Part shown: positions 36,901-46,521 of the stretch, in pieces
How positions within the stretch are numbered: position 1 is the first letter of the stretch
Layout of the letters: each line of letters starts with the position of its first letter
Assembly (NCBI RefSeq): GCF_003063265.1
Contig: NZ_NERU01000013.1
Coordinates: forward strand, 1-64,000
Origin: Limnohabitans sp. WS1
Lineage (GTDB): Bacteria; Pseudomonadota; Gammaproteobacteria; Burkholderiales; Burkholderiaceae_C
Direction of reading: 5' to 3'
Length of the DNA stretch: 64,000 nucleotides
Notes under the pieces: model-generated
What the model saw: only the letters and a program-made list of their open reading frames with translations
What the model was told of the DNA's origin: nothing
The model's database searches: none
Made by a program: the position numbers and the translations under genes

Positions 36901-37833
36901 TCACAGTGCGTTGGTCAATTCAGGCACAGCCGCAAACAAATCGGCCTCCAGGCCAAAATCGGCCACGCTGAAGATTGGCGCTTCAGGGTCCTTGTTGATC
37001 GCGACGATCACCTTGGAGTCCTTCATGCCGGCCAAATGCTGGATCGCACCTGAGATGCCGCAAGCGACATACAGCTGAGGTGCCACGATCTTGCCGGTCT
37101 GGCCCACTTGCAGGTCGTTGGCGGCGTAACCGGCATCGACTGCGGCGCGGCTGGCACCGATGGCGGCACCCAGCTTGTCGGCCAGTGGCGTCATCACTTC
37201 GTTGAACTTTTCCGAGCTGCCCAAAGCGCGGCCACCAGACACAATGATCTTGGCGGCGGTGAGTTCTGGGCGGTCGTTCTTGGCAATCTCACTGCGTGTG
37301 AAGCTGCTCTTGCCGCTGTCGGCTTGGGCGGCTGCGGCTTCTACAGCTGCGCTGCCACCGGTGGCGGCTGCGGCGTCAAAGCCGGTGGTGCGCACAGTGA
37401 TGACTTTGGTGCCGTCGGTGCTTTGCACGGTGGCGATGGCGTTGCCCGCGTAGATCGGGCGCTCGAAGGTGTCGGCCGAGATGACTTGCGTCACATCGCT
37501 GATTTGCGCCACATCGAGCTTGGCTGCCACGCGGGGCGCGACGTTCTTGCCCGCAGCGGTCGCGGGGAACAAGATGTGGCTGTAATTGGCGGCGATGGCC
37601 AGCACTTGGGCGGCCACGTTTTCGGCCAGGCCGTGCGCCAGCGCTTCGCTGTCGGCGTGGATCACTTTGGACACGCCCGCAATTTGTGCAGCGGCGGCAG
37701 CGGCGGCAGCGGCGTTGTGACCCGCGACCAGCACATGCACATCACCGCCGCAAGCGGCAGCAGCGGTCACGGTGTTCAGGGTCGCGCCTTTGATGGAGGC
37801 GTTGTCGTGTTCTGCAATGACGAGAGAAGTCAT
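36901..37833 (-). CDS. etfA: electron transfer flavoprotein alpha subunit
   Basis: A 310-residue ETF alpha subunit. The N-terminal half is alanine-rich. The C-terminal FAD domain shows [11 protein letters not shown] near residue 202, [24 protein letters not shown] near 258 (quoted in part) and [17 protein letters not shown]. With EtfB it carries electrons from acyl-CoA dehydrogenases to ETF-quinone oxidoreductase. AAAGGA precedes the ATG. The 130-bp gap to etfB contains a degenerate REP remnant with GGGCGATGGGTGG. Confidence 0.96.
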   Translation of the reverse strand: MTSLVIAEHDNASIKGATLNTVTAAAACGGDVHVLVAGHNAAAAAAAAAQIAGVSKVIHADSEALAHGLAENVAAQVLAIAANYSHILFPATAAGKNVAPRVAAKLDVAQISDVTQVISADTFERPIYAGNAIATVQSTDGTKVITVRTTGFDAAAATGGSAAVEAAAAQADSGKSSFTRSEIAKNDRPELTAAKIIVSGGRALGSSEKFNEVMTPLADKLGAAIGASRAAVDAGYAANDLQVGQTGKIVAPQLYVACGISGAIQHLAGMKDSKVIVAINKDPEAPIFSVADFGLEADLFAAVPELTNAL

Positions 37834-37963
37834 GGTTTGTCCTTTGTTTTTTTTGCAGGAACTCACACCTTCGGGCGATGGGTGGTTTGGGCGCTTGGCC
37901 TGAGTCAATCGGTATCGCTCAACACACCATCACCCACGGGGTGGGCTCCTACAGGGAAGATGT

Positions 37964-38719
37964 TCAGATGACCTTGGCCACGTTCTTGAGCTTGTCCACC
38001 AGGGTGGCGACATCGGGCACCTTGATGCCGGCGCTGCGCTTGGCAGGCTCCATCACCTTGAGGGTCTTGATGCGCGGGGCCACGTCGACGCCCAAATCCT
38101 CAGGCTTGAAGTTGTCCAGCTGCTTTTTCTTGGCCTTCATGATGTTGGGCAGCGTCACATAACGCGGCTCGTTCAGGCGCAGGTCGGTGGTCACCACCGC
38201 AGGCAAGCTGACACTCAGCACTTCCAAACCGCCGTCGATCTCGCGGGTCACTTGGGCCTTGCCGTCCACGATCTCGATCTTGGAGGCGAATGTGGCTTGG
38301 GGCAGATCGGCCAAAGCGGCCAGCATCTGGCCCGTCTGGTTGCAGTCGTCGTCAATGGCTTGTTTGCCCAAAATGATCAGACCGGGTTGCTCTTTGTCGA
38401 CCAGTGCCTTGAGCAGTTTGGCCACAGCCAAGGGCTGCAAGTCCAGATCGGCGGGTGTCTCCACCAGAATGCCACGATCGGCACCAATGGCCATGGCGGT
38501 GCGCAAGGTTTCCTGGCACTGGGCCACACCACAAGACACAGCGATGACTTCGGTGGCAAAACCTTTTTCTTTCAGGCGCACGGCTTCTTCAACGGCGATC
38601 TCGTCAAAGGGGTTCATGCTCATCTTGACGTTGGCGATGTCCACGCCGGAACCATCGGACTTGACGCGCACTTTGACGTTGTAGTCCACCACCCGCTTGA
38701 CGGGAACGAGAATTTTCAT
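37964..38719 (-). CDS. etfB: electron transfer flavoprotein beta subunit
   Basis: A 251-residue ETF beta subunit. The start [20 protein letters not shown] is typical. [23 protein letters not shown] (quoted in part) follows near residue 36, the AMP-binding [17 protein letters not shown] segment lies near 120, and the lysine-rich recognition loop near 200 reads [10 protein letters not shown]. It pairs with EtfA encoded downstream. GGAG lies upstream of the chosen ATG. A palindromic operator candidate lies 55 bp upstream. Confidence 0.96.
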   Translation of the reverse strand: MKILVPVKRVVDYNVKVRVKSDGSGVDIANVKMSMNPFDEIAVEEAVRLKEKGFATEVIAVSCGVAQCQETLRTAMAIGADRGILVETPADLDLQPLAVAKLLKALVDKEQPGLIILGKQAIDDDCNQTGQMLAALADLPQATFASKIEIVDGKAQVTREIDGGLEVLSVSLPAVVTTDLRLNEPRYVTLPNIMKAKKKQLDNFKPEDLGVDVAPRIKTLKVMEPAKRSAGIKVPDVATLVDKLKNVAKVI

Positions 38720-38774
38720 GAAAGTTTCTCCGATTGAAATCAAAACCCAAGCGCATTCAAGTCCGGTAGCGCCA

Positions 38775-38789
38775 TTGACGTAACGTCAA
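38775..38789. promoter_or_regulatory. palindrome upstream of etfB, LiuR-like
   Basis: TTGACGTAACGTCAA is a perfect seven-base inverted repeat around a single A, followed by a further CGTCAA. MerR-type LiuR regulators of acyl-CoA catabolism in proteobacteria bind ACGT-containing palindromes of this form and often control etfBA. The assignment is inference. Confidence 0.5.
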
Positions 38790-38906
38790 CGTCAATTGTG
38801 CACCAAAACCACTTTTCAAACAGCCTGCACCCCATAAAAAAGCACGGTCGTTCGAAATTTAGACCGACTTTTGCCCGCTTCACCAGGTCCGACCCCCGGG
38901 AATTCA

Positions 38907-38922
38907 CCGACCAATCGGTCGG
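38907..38922. promoter_or_regulatory. TetR-type palindrome upstream of dctP
   Basis: CCGACCAATCGGTCGG is a perfect palindrome with a four-base centre, 80 bp upstream of the dctP start. Its form matches TetR-family operators. No TetR gene lies in the window. Confidence 0.55.
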
Positions 38923-39001
38923 GCATTACAGGTTAGGATTCAGGTCAATCTGGCGAGTATCCAGATATTTTGATTTTTTTGTCACTTTGATGGAGAGACG
39001 C

Positions 39002-40024
39002 ATGAAAAAAAACCTGACGATGCTGGCCTTGGCCACTTTGACCTGCTGGGGTGGCGCAGTCCAGGCCCAAACCGTGTTGACCGTGTCCAGCTGGGTGCCC
39101 CCCACACACGGCCTGACCGTGGCGCAAAAGGAATGGTGCGATGCGCTGACCGCCAAAACCTCCAACCGCGTGCGTTGCAACATCTTGCCCCGTGCGGTCA
39201 CACCCGCGCCTGGCACCTTTGATGCGGTCAAGAACGGCTTGGTCGACGTTTCTTTCACAGTGCATGGCTACACCCCTGGTCGCTTTGTGTTGACCCAAAT
39301 GGCGGAGTTTCCATTTTTGGGCGACCGCGCCGAGCCTTTGTCGGTGGCCTTCAACCGCATCGCCAGCAAGCATCCCGAATTCACAGCAGAGCATGCTGGC
39401 GTGAAGGTGCTGGGTTACTTCACCCACGGTCCTGGCATTGTGTTCAACACCAAAAAACCGATCACCAAAGTCGAAGACCTGTCGGGTCTGAAGTTCCGGG
39501 TCGGCGGTGGCATGGTCAATGAGATCACCAAAACCTTGGACATGAACGTCACCCTCAAACCCGCACCGGACTCTTATGAATTGCTCTCGAGCGGCGTGAT
39601 GGACGGCACCTTGTTCCCGGCCGAATCCACCGACTCCTTCAAAATTGACAAAATCATCAAGCACGCCACCACCTTCCCTGGCGGCCTGTACAACACCAGC
39701 TTTGTCTTCATGATGAACCCGGCCAAGTACAACGCTTTGTCGGCCGAAGACAAAAAAGCCGTGGACGAGCTCTCAGGTGACGCCGTGGCCAGCCGCTTTG
39801 GCAAATCGTGGGACCGTGTGGACGATCTGGCTTTGGCCAACATGCAAAAGAACGGCGTCAAAGTCATCAAGGCAGACAACAGCTTTGTCAGCGGTGTGAC
39901 GGTGCGAGTGAGCAAACTCGAACGCGATTGGGCTCAAGCGGCCAAGGCCAAGGGCTTGAAAGACCCCTCGGGCATGCTGTCTGATTTCCGTGCGGAAATT
40001 GCCAAACTGCAAAAACAAAAATAA
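39002..40024 (+). CDS. dctP: TRAP transporter solute-binding protein DctP
   Basis: A 340-residue periplasmic binding protein of the DctP family. The signal peptide ends at VQAQ, about residue 21. The mature part begins with VLTVSSWVPPTHGLT, has LKFRVGGGMVNEI near residue 165 with the conserved Arg that binds carboxylates, and keeps the usual GVMDGTLFPAES region. It hands an organic acid to the DctQM permease. GGAG precedes the ATG at 39002; an in-frame ATG four codons earlier is less likely. Confidence 0.93.
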   Translation: MKKNLTMLALATLTCWGGAVQAQTVLTVSSWVPPTHGLTVAQKEWCDALTAKTSNRVRCNILPRAVTPAPGTFDAVKNGLVDVSFTVHGYTPGRFVLTQMAEFPFLGDRAEPLSVAFNRIASKHPEFTAEHAGVKVLGYFTHGPGIVFNTKKPITKVEDLSGLKFRVGGGMVNEITKTLDMNVTLKPAPDSYELLSSGVMDGTLFPAESTDSFKIDKIIKHATTFPGGLYNTSFVFMMNPAKYNALSAEDKKAVDELSGDAVASRFGKSWDRVDDLALANMQKNGVKVIKADNSFVSGVTVRVSKLERDWAQAAKAKGLKDPSGMLSDFRAEIAKLQKQK

Positions 40025-40032
40025 ACGGTGTG

Positions 40033-40107
40033 GCCCTTGTGCTTTGACCAAGGGCACGGCACCTCCTGACAACAACGGTACCTGCAAACACAGCAGGTGC
40101 CGTTTTT
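40033..40107 (+). terminator. two hairpins, the second terminator-like, between dctP and dctQ
   Basis: GCCCTTG and CAAGGGC pair at 40033-40055. Then CGGTACCTGC and GCAGGTGCCG pair with one mismatch at 40076-40102, followed by five T. Partial termination here would give more binding protein than permease. Confidence 0.75.
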
Positions 40108-40120
40108 CTTTGGGTGAAAT

Positions 40121-40606
40121 GTGAAAAAGTTATTCGACATCGTCTGCGGAACCCTTTCGGGTTTGGCTTTGTTTGCCATCATGGTGCTCACCTTTTTCGA
40201 CGTGAGCGGCCGCAAAATTTGGTCTCAGTCCATCACCGGCTCTTTGGAGTTGACCGAGTTGCTGATGGTGGTGGTCATCTTTGGTGCCTTGCCACTGGTC
40301 TCGATGAAAAGTGAGCATGTGGTTTTTGACTCGCTGGACGCCTTGTTTTCACCATTTTTTCAGCGCATCCAACGCGCCTTGGTGAACCTGGTGTGTGCGG
40401 CTTTGCTGTTTGGTTTGGCCTACCTGATGTGGCGCACTGGCTCCGAATTTGCGGTCACCGGCGAGACCACGGCACAACTCAAAATTGCCAAAGCACCTTT
40501 CATCCAAGGCATGGGCGTTTTGTGTGGCCTGACGGGGCTGGTGCACCTGATCAAGGCTTTTGGGTCTGCCCAAGAAGAAGAATCCTCAGAAGGGGGCACA
40601 CTGTGA
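40121..40606 (+). CDS. dctQ: TRAP transporter small permease DctQ
   Basis: A 161-residue inner-membrane protein with four hydrophobic helices. It has the conserved LTFFDVSGRKIW segment near residue 23 and ELTELLMVVVIFGALP near 43, typical of DctQ. It joins DctM to form the Na+-driven importer served by DctP. The start codon is GTG at 40121. Its stop overlaps the GTG start of dctM. Confidence 0.9.
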   Translation: MKKLFDIVCGTLSGLALFAIMVLTFFDVSGRKIWSQSITGSLELTELLMVVVIFGALPLVSMKSEHVVFDSLDALFSPFFQRIQRALVNLVCAALLFGLAYLMWRTGSEFAVTGETTAQLKIAKAPFIQGMGVLCGLTGLVHLIKAFGSAQEEESSEGGTL

Positions 40607-41895
40607 CCGAAGCTTTGCTTGGATTTTTGGCCATTTTTGTCTTGGCCTTGATGCGCATGCCCTTGGCTTTTTCCATGGGCTTGGTCGGCATTGTGGGCAT
40701 TGGCCTGACCCGCGGCTGGTTGCCTGCTTTCGCGAGCACGGCCCAGGTGGTGCACGAGACCGGGTTCGCCTACACCTTATCGGTGATCCCGCTGTTCATC
40801 CTGATGGGCAATTTTGTGGCCCGCGCTGGTTTGGCCCACGAGTTGTTTCACGCCGCCTACACCTTCATTGGCCACCGACGCGGAGGCCTGGCCCACGCCA
40901 CGATTGCCGCTTGTGCTGGTTTTGGGGCCATTTGCGGCTCGTCCATTGCCACTGCCGCCACCATGAGCAAAGTGGCCTACCCCTCCATGAAAAAGCTGGG
41001 CTACAGCGATGCCATGTCCACCGGGGTGATCGCTGCAGGCGGCACGCTGGGCATCATGATTCCGCCGTCCACCATTTTGGTGATCTACGGCATCATCACC
41101 GAGACCCACATTGGCAAACTGTTTGCGGCCGGGGTCTTGCCCGGCATCCTGACGGCCGTGCTCATGATGGTGGCTGTGGTGTTCATGACTTGGCACGATC
41201 CCGAACATGCCCCGGCTGGCGAGAAGTTCAGCTGGTCTGAGCGCTTTGCCGCCGTGCGCGGCATCTGGGGCGTCTTGCTCTTGGTGGTGCTGGTTTTGGG
41301 TGGCATTTATGGCGGCTTTTTCACCGCCACCGAAGGCGCTGGCATGGGGGCGATGGGCGCCTTTTTGTTTGCCCTGGCCCGCAAGGCCTTGAGCCCCAAG
41401 GTGCTCATGGAGGTTTTGGTCGAGTCGGCACGAACCACGGCCATGCTGTTCACCTTGCTGATTGCCGCCACCATTTTTGCCAACTTCGTCAACTACACCA
41501 GCTTGCCTTTTGAGCTCAAGGACTGGATCACCGGACTGGGCCTCTCGCCCATCATGATCGTGGCCGCGATGATGCTGATCTATGTGCTGCTGGGCACGGT
41601 GATGGAAGAGCTGACCATGGTGCTGCTGACCATTCCTTTGTTCTTTCCCATCGTGGTGCAACTGGGTTTTGATCCGGTCTGGTTTGGCGTGCTGATCGTC
41701 ATGGTGATCCAGATTGGCCTGATCTCACCGCCTGTGGGCATGAACTTGTTTGTGCTCAACACCTTGCTGCCCCATGTGGGCCTGGGGGCCATTTTCCGGG
41801 GCGTCTGGCCCATGGTGCTGGTGCTCATCATCACCTTGGGCATTTTGCTGGCCTTCCCGCAAATCAGCCTGTGGCTGCCTTCGATGATGAATTGA
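40603..41895 (+). CDS. dctM: TRAP transporter large permease DctM
   Basis: A 430-residue polytopic permease with about twelve helices, the ion-coupled channel subunit of the TRAP system. Typical stretches are SVIPLFILMGNFVARAG near residue 59, CGSSIATAATMSKVAYPSM, GGTLGIMIPPSTILVIYG near 146 and ISPPVGMNLFVLN near 372. It starts with GTG overlapping the dctQ stop (GTGA). The last 32 bp overlap the convergent MscS gene. Confidence 0.95.
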   Translation: MTEALLGFLAIFVLALMRMPLAFSMGLVGIVGIGLTRGWLPAFASTAQVVHETGFAYTLSVIPLFILMGNFVARAGLAHELFHAAYTFIGHRRGGLAHATIAACAGFGAICGSSIATAATMSKVAYPSMKKLGYSDAMSTGVIAAGGTLGIMIPPSTILVIYGIITETHIGKLFAAGVLPGILTAVLMMVAVVFMTWHDPEHAPAGEKFSWSERFAAVRGIWGVLLLVVLVLGGIYGGFFTATEGAGMGAMGAFLFALARKALSPKVLMEVLVESARTTAMLFTLLIAATIFANFVNYTSLPFELKDWITGLGLSPIMIVAAMMLIYVLLGTVMEELTMVLLTIPLFFPIVVQLGFDPVWFGVLIVMVIQIGLISPPVGMNLFVLNTLLPHVGLGAIFRGVWPMVLVLIITLGILLAFPQISLWLPSMMN

Positions 41896-43156
41896 CCATG
41901 TGCATCACGCGCTGCGGGTACGGGATCTCGATTCGGTGCTCACGCAGCGCGGCCAAAATCAACATGTTGATGGTCGACTTCAAAGCCAATTGACCGTTTT
42001 CGGGATCGGCAATCCAGTAACTCACCGTGAACTCCAGGCCGTCCGCGCCAAACTGGCTCAAAAAAGCATTGGGCGCGGGGTCTTTGAGCACCCGCTCCTG
42101 GCTTTCGCAAGCCTCGATCAACAGCCGCCGCACCAAGTCCACATCGCTGTCGTAGGCCACCGAGACCACGGTGGTTTGCGACAACTTGGGGTCCATCAGG
42201 GTGAAATTTTCCACCCGGTTGATGATCAAAAACTCATTGGGCACGATCGATTCGCGGCCATTCAAAGCCCGAATCACGGTGTAGCGGGCCTTGATGTCCA
42301 CAATGCGGCCTTCAAAACCGTCTACCAGCGCCATGTCGCCAATGCGCATGCTGCGTTCGGCCAGGATGACAAATCCGCTGACGTAATTGGAGGCCAGTTT
42401 TTGCAGGCCAAAGCCAATGCCCACGCCCACCGCGCCCCCCAGCACCGACAAGGCGGTCAGGTCAATGCCCACCGAAGACAGCGCCAGCAACAAACCCACA
42501 AACATGAGCAGCGCCCGCACCGTGTTGCTGATGACCTTGCGCAGCGACAAGTCGCCGCCCGTGGCCGATTTGAGCAAGCGCGCCTCAATGGCCGCCGACA
42601 CCCACAAAGTGACAATCAGCACTGCACCGGCGGTGAGCGCCCCTTCGATCAGGGTGCGCACCGACAGCAGTGAACCGCCCACTTTCCATTGAATTTGATC
42701 GAGCTCCTCCAAGAGCAAAGGCAAGATGCCGGTGACCCACAGCACCACCGCCCCCCAGGCCAGCCACGAAATCGTGCGCTCCAGCACCCGCACAAAAGGG
42801 GCCTGACCAAAGGCCACTTGCAACACCTTGACGCCAAAACGGATCAAGGCCAAGGACATGCAAACCGGCAACAAAATGCCAAACAATGCCACCGGTTGCG
42901 CATCGGTCAAGAGGGTTCGGGCTGCAAACGTCAGGCCCAGCAAGAGGATCGGAAACAAGACCCCGTCAATCAAGCGCCGCCCCAGCAAAATCGACAACTC
43001 CTGACCTGCAAAAGCCTTGCGAACACCCCAAGTCATCGTCCAGGCCAGCGCAATGCACACCGCAAAAGCCGACAGCACCTGCAGCGATTCGGCCCGGACC
43101 AGGACCTCCAGCCAGCTCATGGGGTCGGCGATGTTCAGCGATTTCAGGCTCGCCAT
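41864..43156 (-). CDS. MscS family mechanosensitive channel
   Basis: A 430-residue membrane protein. Five to six N-terminal helices precede the MscS pore helix with its Gly/Ala pattern (LGGAVGVGIGFGLQKLASNYVSG, quoted in part) near residue 240. The beta domain follows (ERSMRIGDMALVDGFEGRIVDI) and then a C-terminal cytoplasmic cage. It opens on membrane tension to release solutes on osmotic downshift. Its start overlaps the end of the enoyl-CoA hydratase gene by 13 bp, so the two are one transcript. Confidence 0.92.
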   Translation of the reverse strand: MASLKSLNIADPMSWLEVLVRAESLQVLSAFAVCIALAWTMTWGVRKAFAGQELSILLGRRLIDGVLFPILLLGLTFAARTLLTDAQPVALFGILLPVCMSLALIRFGVKVLQVAFGQAPFVRVLERTISWLAWGAVVLWVTGILPLLLEELDQIQWKVGGSLLSVRTLIEGALTAGAVLIVTLWVSAAIEARLLKSATGGDLSLRKVISNTVRALLMFVGLLLALSSVGIDLTALSVLGGAVGVGIGFGLQKLASNYVSGFVILAERSMRIGDMALVDGFEGRIVDIKARYTVIRALNGRESIVPNEFLIINRVENFTLMDPKLSQTTVVSVAYDSDVDLVRRLLIEACESQERVLKDPAPNAFLSQFGADGLEFTVSYWIADPENGQLALKSTINMLILAALREHRIEIPYPQRVMHMVNSSSKAATG

Positions 43157-43944
43157 GTCGGTGTCCTTTTCTCAATGAAGGCCAACACGCCCTCTTGCGC
43201 GTCGTCGTGCACCATGTTGCACGCCATGGTCTGCCCTGCCAGTTGGTAGGCCGCTGCGATGCCCATTTCGCGTTGCTGGTAAAACAAGGCCTTGCCCAAA
43301 CGCACGGCCTCGCGCGGCTTGGACAAAATGGCGCTGACCAGTTCATCGACCTGAGCATCCAGCTCGGAGGCGGCACACACGCGGTTGACCAAACCACGGC
43401 CTCGGGCCTCGTCGGCCGAAATAAAGCCCCCCGTGAGCAACATTTCCATGGCCTGCTTGGCGTGCATGTTGCGCACCAGCGGCACGCTGGGGGTGGCACA
43501 AAACAGCCCCACGTCGATGCCGTTGACCCCAAAGCGGGCCGTGTCGACCGAAACGGCCAAATCACACTGCGCCACCAACTGGCATCCAGCCGCAGTGGCC
43601 AGGCCTTGCACCCGAGCGATGACGGGCACCGGCAAGTTCTGGATGGACAGCATCATGCGGCTGCATTGGGCAAACAGTTTTTGGTAATAGGCCAGCTCGG
43701 GCTGAGCCCGCATTTCCTTGAGGTTGTGGCCAGCGCAAAACGCCTTGCCCGCAGCACCCAGCACCACCACGCGGGCTTGCTCGTCTTGGGCAATGGCGTT
43801 CAGCGCCTGCTGCAGCGCATCGAGCATGGCCTCGCTCAAGGTGTTGAAGCTGGCGGGGCTGTTGAGGGTCAGGCGGTGCACACCCAGCGCATCGCGCTCG
43901 TGCAGCAGCCCATCGGTGAATTGGGGTAAAGGCATTTGGCTCAT
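43144..43944 (-). CDS. enoyl-CoA hydratase/isomerase family protein
   Basis: A 266-residue crotonase-fold protein. The oxyanion segment is FCAGHNLKEM near residue 69, and the second block ATAAGCQLVAQCDLAV near 115 carries AAGCQL where active hydratases have GGGxEL. It resembles the ECHDC3-type group, whose members often lack the catalytic Glu pair, so hydratase activity is uncertain. The ATG at 43944 is used; the frame extends further with a non-ATG start. Upstream gene of the MscS pair. Confidence 0.85.
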   Translation of the reverse strand: MSQMPLPQFTDGLLHERDALGVHRLTLNSPASFNTLSEAMLDALQQALNAIAQDEQARVVVLGAAGKAFCAGHNLKEMRAQPELAYYQKLFAQCSRMMLSIQNLPVPVIARVQGLATAAGCQLVAQCDLAVSVDTARFGVNGIDVGLFCATPSVPLVRNMHAKQAMEMLLTGGFISADEARGRGLVNRVCAASELDAQVDELVSAILSKPREAVRLGKALFYQQREMGIAAAYQLAGQTMACNMVHDDAQEGVLAFIEKRTPTWRA

Positions 43945-44020
43945 CCGCCCATTGTGCCCAAACCCGACCCGCCAAGACCTTGCCCCTGCTCCAAAAAGCA
44001 AGTGATGGGGCCTTCAGGCT

Positions 44021-44974
44021 TTACACATCGGCCAACACCCGCAAATGCGCCTCGACACTGCGCCCCAAGGCACTCAGGTTGTAACCGCCCTCCAGGCAAC
44101 TGACGATGCGGCCCTTGGCGTGGCGCAACGCCACATCCTTGATGCGCTGGGTGATCCAGGCATAGTCCTGCTCCACCAGGCCCATCTGCCCCATGTCGTC
44201 TTCGCGGTGCGCGTCAAAACCTGCACTGATGAAAATCAGCTCGGGCCGGTGCGCCTCCAGCCGGGGCAACCACATCATGTCCACCAACTCGCGAATGTCC
44301 ATGCCCCGCGTGTAGGCGGGCACCGGCAAATTCACCAAATTGGGGGCATTGGACTGTGACCCCCCCTCCGGATAAAAGGGGTGCTGAAAAAAGCTGACCA
44401 TCAATATCCGCTCATCGCCAGCCACGATGTCTTCGGTGCCGTTGCCGTGGTGCACATCAAAGTCCACAATGGCCACCCTTTTGAGGCCATGGCGCTCGAC
44501 GGCGTATTTGGCCGCAATGGCCACGTTGTTGAAAAAGCAAAATCCCATGGCCTTGTCCCGGCACGCGTGGTGTCCCGGCGGACGCGTGGCGCAAAACGCG
44601 TTCTCCAGTTCGCCTGCCAGCACCGCATCGGTGGCATCGATGGCCGCGCCTGCCGAAAGCAAGGCGGCCTCCCAAGTGTGGGCATTGATCAAGGTGTCGG
44701 GATCGAGCGCGGTGTGTGTGGGCCCGCCTGCGGCCATGTCTTCGCGCAAGGCATCGCCCAAACCCCGCAAAGCCGCCACATGCATGCGCCCATGGGCCAG
44801 CTCAATGTCGGCCAAAGCAGCGGGGCCAGGCTCACGCCTTTGCAAAGCCATGTCCACACCGCTGATGAGCAGCCGGTCTTCAATGGCCCCCAAACGCTCC
44901 GGGCACTCCGGGTGGCCTGGGCCCATCTCGTGTTTCCAGCAAGCGGGGTGTGAGAAATAGCCTGTCGCGCCCAT
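44021..44974 (-). CDS. histone deacetylase-like amidohydrolase
   Basis: A 317-residue zinc enzyme of the class II HDAC/AcuC/acetylpolyamine amidohydrolase superfamily. It has RPPGHHA (catalytic His pair) near residue 132, the zinc ligands in VDFDVHHGNGTED near 170, and FISAGFDAHREDDMG near 248. A late EGGYNL closes the pocket. Bacterial members deacetylate acetylpolyamines, acetoin-related compounds or acyl-lysine; the substrate here is unknown. GGAAGA precedes the ATG. Divergent from mltB across 119 bp. Confidence 0.93.
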   Translation of the reverse strand: MGATGYFSHPACWKHEMGPGHPECPERLGAIEDRLLISGVDMALQRREPGPAALADIELAHGRMHVAALRGLGDALREDMAAGGPTHTALDPDTLINAHTWEAALLSAGAAIDATDAVLAGELENAFCATRPPGHHACRDKAMGFCFFNNVAIAAKYAVERHGLKRVAIVDFDVHHGNGTEDIVAGDERILMVSFFQHPFYPEGGSQSNAPNLVNLPVPAYTRGMDIRELVDMMWLPRLEAHRPELIFISAGFDAHREDDMGQMGLVEQDYAWITQRIKDVALRHAKGRIVSCLEGGYNLSALGRSVEAHLRVLADV

Positions 44975-45093
44975 GGTTTTGTCTTCCAGAATGCTGCCAC
45001 CTTGAAGGCAGCTTTGCTTTTATTGAGTTGCACCAGTTTTGATGGTTTCAGCTTATCACGCGCCCAGTCCCCTGGCGTTTAAACTCTCTGCCA

Positions 45094-46299
45094 ATGAAAA
45101 AAAACACATACTTTTTGGTCAGCACAGCCTCCAGCGCCCGCTCAAACACGCAGCGTCTGGCCCGAAGCTTGGTCATGGGTCTGGCCGCTTTGCTGTGCAT
45201 GCCGCTGCCTGCACTCACCCAACCCACCTCACACCACACCAGCAGCCCAGCGAAGAAGGCTGCAACCCACAAGCACAGCCAAACCCCTTCCAAGCCCAAA
45301 AACAAGCACCAACGGGCGCAACGCCCCGCGCCTTCAGGCTTGAGTCTGGACACCGCCCTCACCCAAACCTGGTCCCAAGATGCCGCTGCCCGGCTTCAGC
45401 TTGACCCGCTTTGGGTCGAACAAACCATGGGCCAGGCCAAACGTCTGCCCTCCATCGAAAAACTGGTGCTCCCTGCCAGCAGCCCCAGTGCCAAAAACTG
45501 GGCGGCCTACCGTGCCCGCTTCATCGAACCCATCCGCATACAAGCCGGCGCACGCTTTTGGAACACCCACCGCAGCGCCCTGGAAAGGGCTGAACGCGAG
45601 TACGGTGTGCCCGCTGCCATGATCGTGGGCATCATTGGGGTTGAAACCTTGTATGGTCAAAACACAGGCAACTTCCGCATCATCGACGCCCTGAGCACCT
45701 TGGCCTTTCACTTTCCAAGTGCCCATCCCAGAGCGGCCGAACGACAGGCTTACTTCCGGTCTGAGCTGGAGCAATTTTTGCTGCTGACCTCGCGCAGCGC
45801 AGCGGACCCCCTGGCCATACGGGGCAGTTATGCCGGTGCCATGGGTTTGCCGCAGTTCATGCCCTCGAGCTGGGCACGCCATGCCGTGGACTTTGATGGC
45901 GATGGGCGCATTGACCTGTTTGCCAGCCCTGCCGACGCCATCGGCTCCGTCGCCAATTACTTCAAAGCTTTTCAGTGGCGCAGCGGCATGCCCACCCACT
46001 ACCCCGTGACGCTGGTGCCTGGCCAAACCGACATGGACGCCCTGCTCGCCCCAGACATCTTGCCGACCTTCAGTGTCAACAGCTTCACGGCCAAAGGCGC
46101 AAGCTTGCAAGGCGAAGCCCTGCAACACCCCGGCCCCTTGGCCCTGATTGAACTGCGCAACGGCAACGACAGCCCCAGCTACGTGGCCGGCACCGAAAAC
46201 TTCTACGCCATCACCCGCTACAACTGGAGCAGCTACTACGCCATGGCGGTGATTGAGCTGGCCGAGGCGGTGGCGCGGGAAGTGCAAAGCAAGCCATGA
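45094..46299 (+). CDS. mltB: lytic murein transglycosylase B
   Basis: A 401-residue periplasmic peptidoglycan lytic transglycosylase (family 103). The N-terminal signal segment is followed by a Lys/Ser/Pro-rich linker to residue 80. The catalytic Glu is about E184 in GIIGVETLYGQNTG, and SYAGAMGLPQFMPSSW near 247 is the substrate cleft. It cuts the glycan strand with 1,6-anhydro ring formation. The last 25 codons lie inside the element's attachment repeat and could be of element origin; a diverged copy of the same 25 codons is at 60149-60226. Confidence 0.95.
   Translation: MKKNTYFLVSTASSARSNTQRLARSLVMGLAALLCMPLPALTQPTSHHTSSPAKKAATHKHSQTPSKPKNKHQRAQRPAPSGLSLDTALTQTWSQDAAARLQLDPLWVEQTMGQAKRLPSIEKLVLPASSPSAKNWAAYRARFIEPIRIQAGARFWNTHRSALERAEREYGVPAAMIVGIIGVETLYGQNTGNFRIIDALSTLAFHFPSAHPRAAERQAYFRSELEQFLLLTSRSAADPLAIRGSYAGAMGLPQFMPSSWARHAVDFDGDGRIDLFASPADAIGSVANYFKAFQWRSGMPTHYPVTLVPGQTDMDALLAPDILPTFSVNSFTAKGASLQGEALQHPGPLALIELRNGNDSPSYVAGTENFYAITRYNWSSYYAMAVIELAEAVAREVQSKP
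46222..46253 (+). repeat. left attachment repeat (att core)
   Basis: The 32 bases encode NWSSYYAMAV and the next Ile start within mltB. They are identical to 60149-60180. To the left the two copies diverge at once. Confidence 0.88.
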
Positions 46300-46517
46300 A
46301 CCCGCTGAACCACAAAAAACTGCTGCTGAGCAAATGGACTGCGGTCAAACCTGTGGCCAAACAAAAGCATTTTTTGGTCAGCCGGGTGATTCAACCCGAC
46401 GATCCCGCTGACGCGATTCAATTGGTTGAAATCGAAGCAGTGTTTTCAAAGGCAACGCAAGTGATTGCTTGGCGTGAACTGCAGGACAGCAGTGTGTGGC
46501 GGCAGGGTTGGGTTTGA
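46296..46517 (+). CDS. TIGR02450 family Trp-rich protein, copy 1
   Basis: A 73-residue protein with KKLLLSKWTAVKP near residue 7, KHFLVSRVI in the middle and WRELQDSSVWRQGWV at the end. This is the pattern of the small Trp-rich TIGR02450 family, of unknown function and common in aquatic proteobacteria. The ATG overlaps the mltB stop (ATGA). It lies to the right of the left att core, so it may be element-borne. A second, altered copy lies at 61005. Confidence 0.85.
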   Translation: MNPLNHKKLLLSKWTAVKPVAKQKHFLVSRVIQPDDPADAIQLVEIEAVFSKATQVIAWRELQDSSVWRQGWV

Positions 46518-46521
46518 GTGG

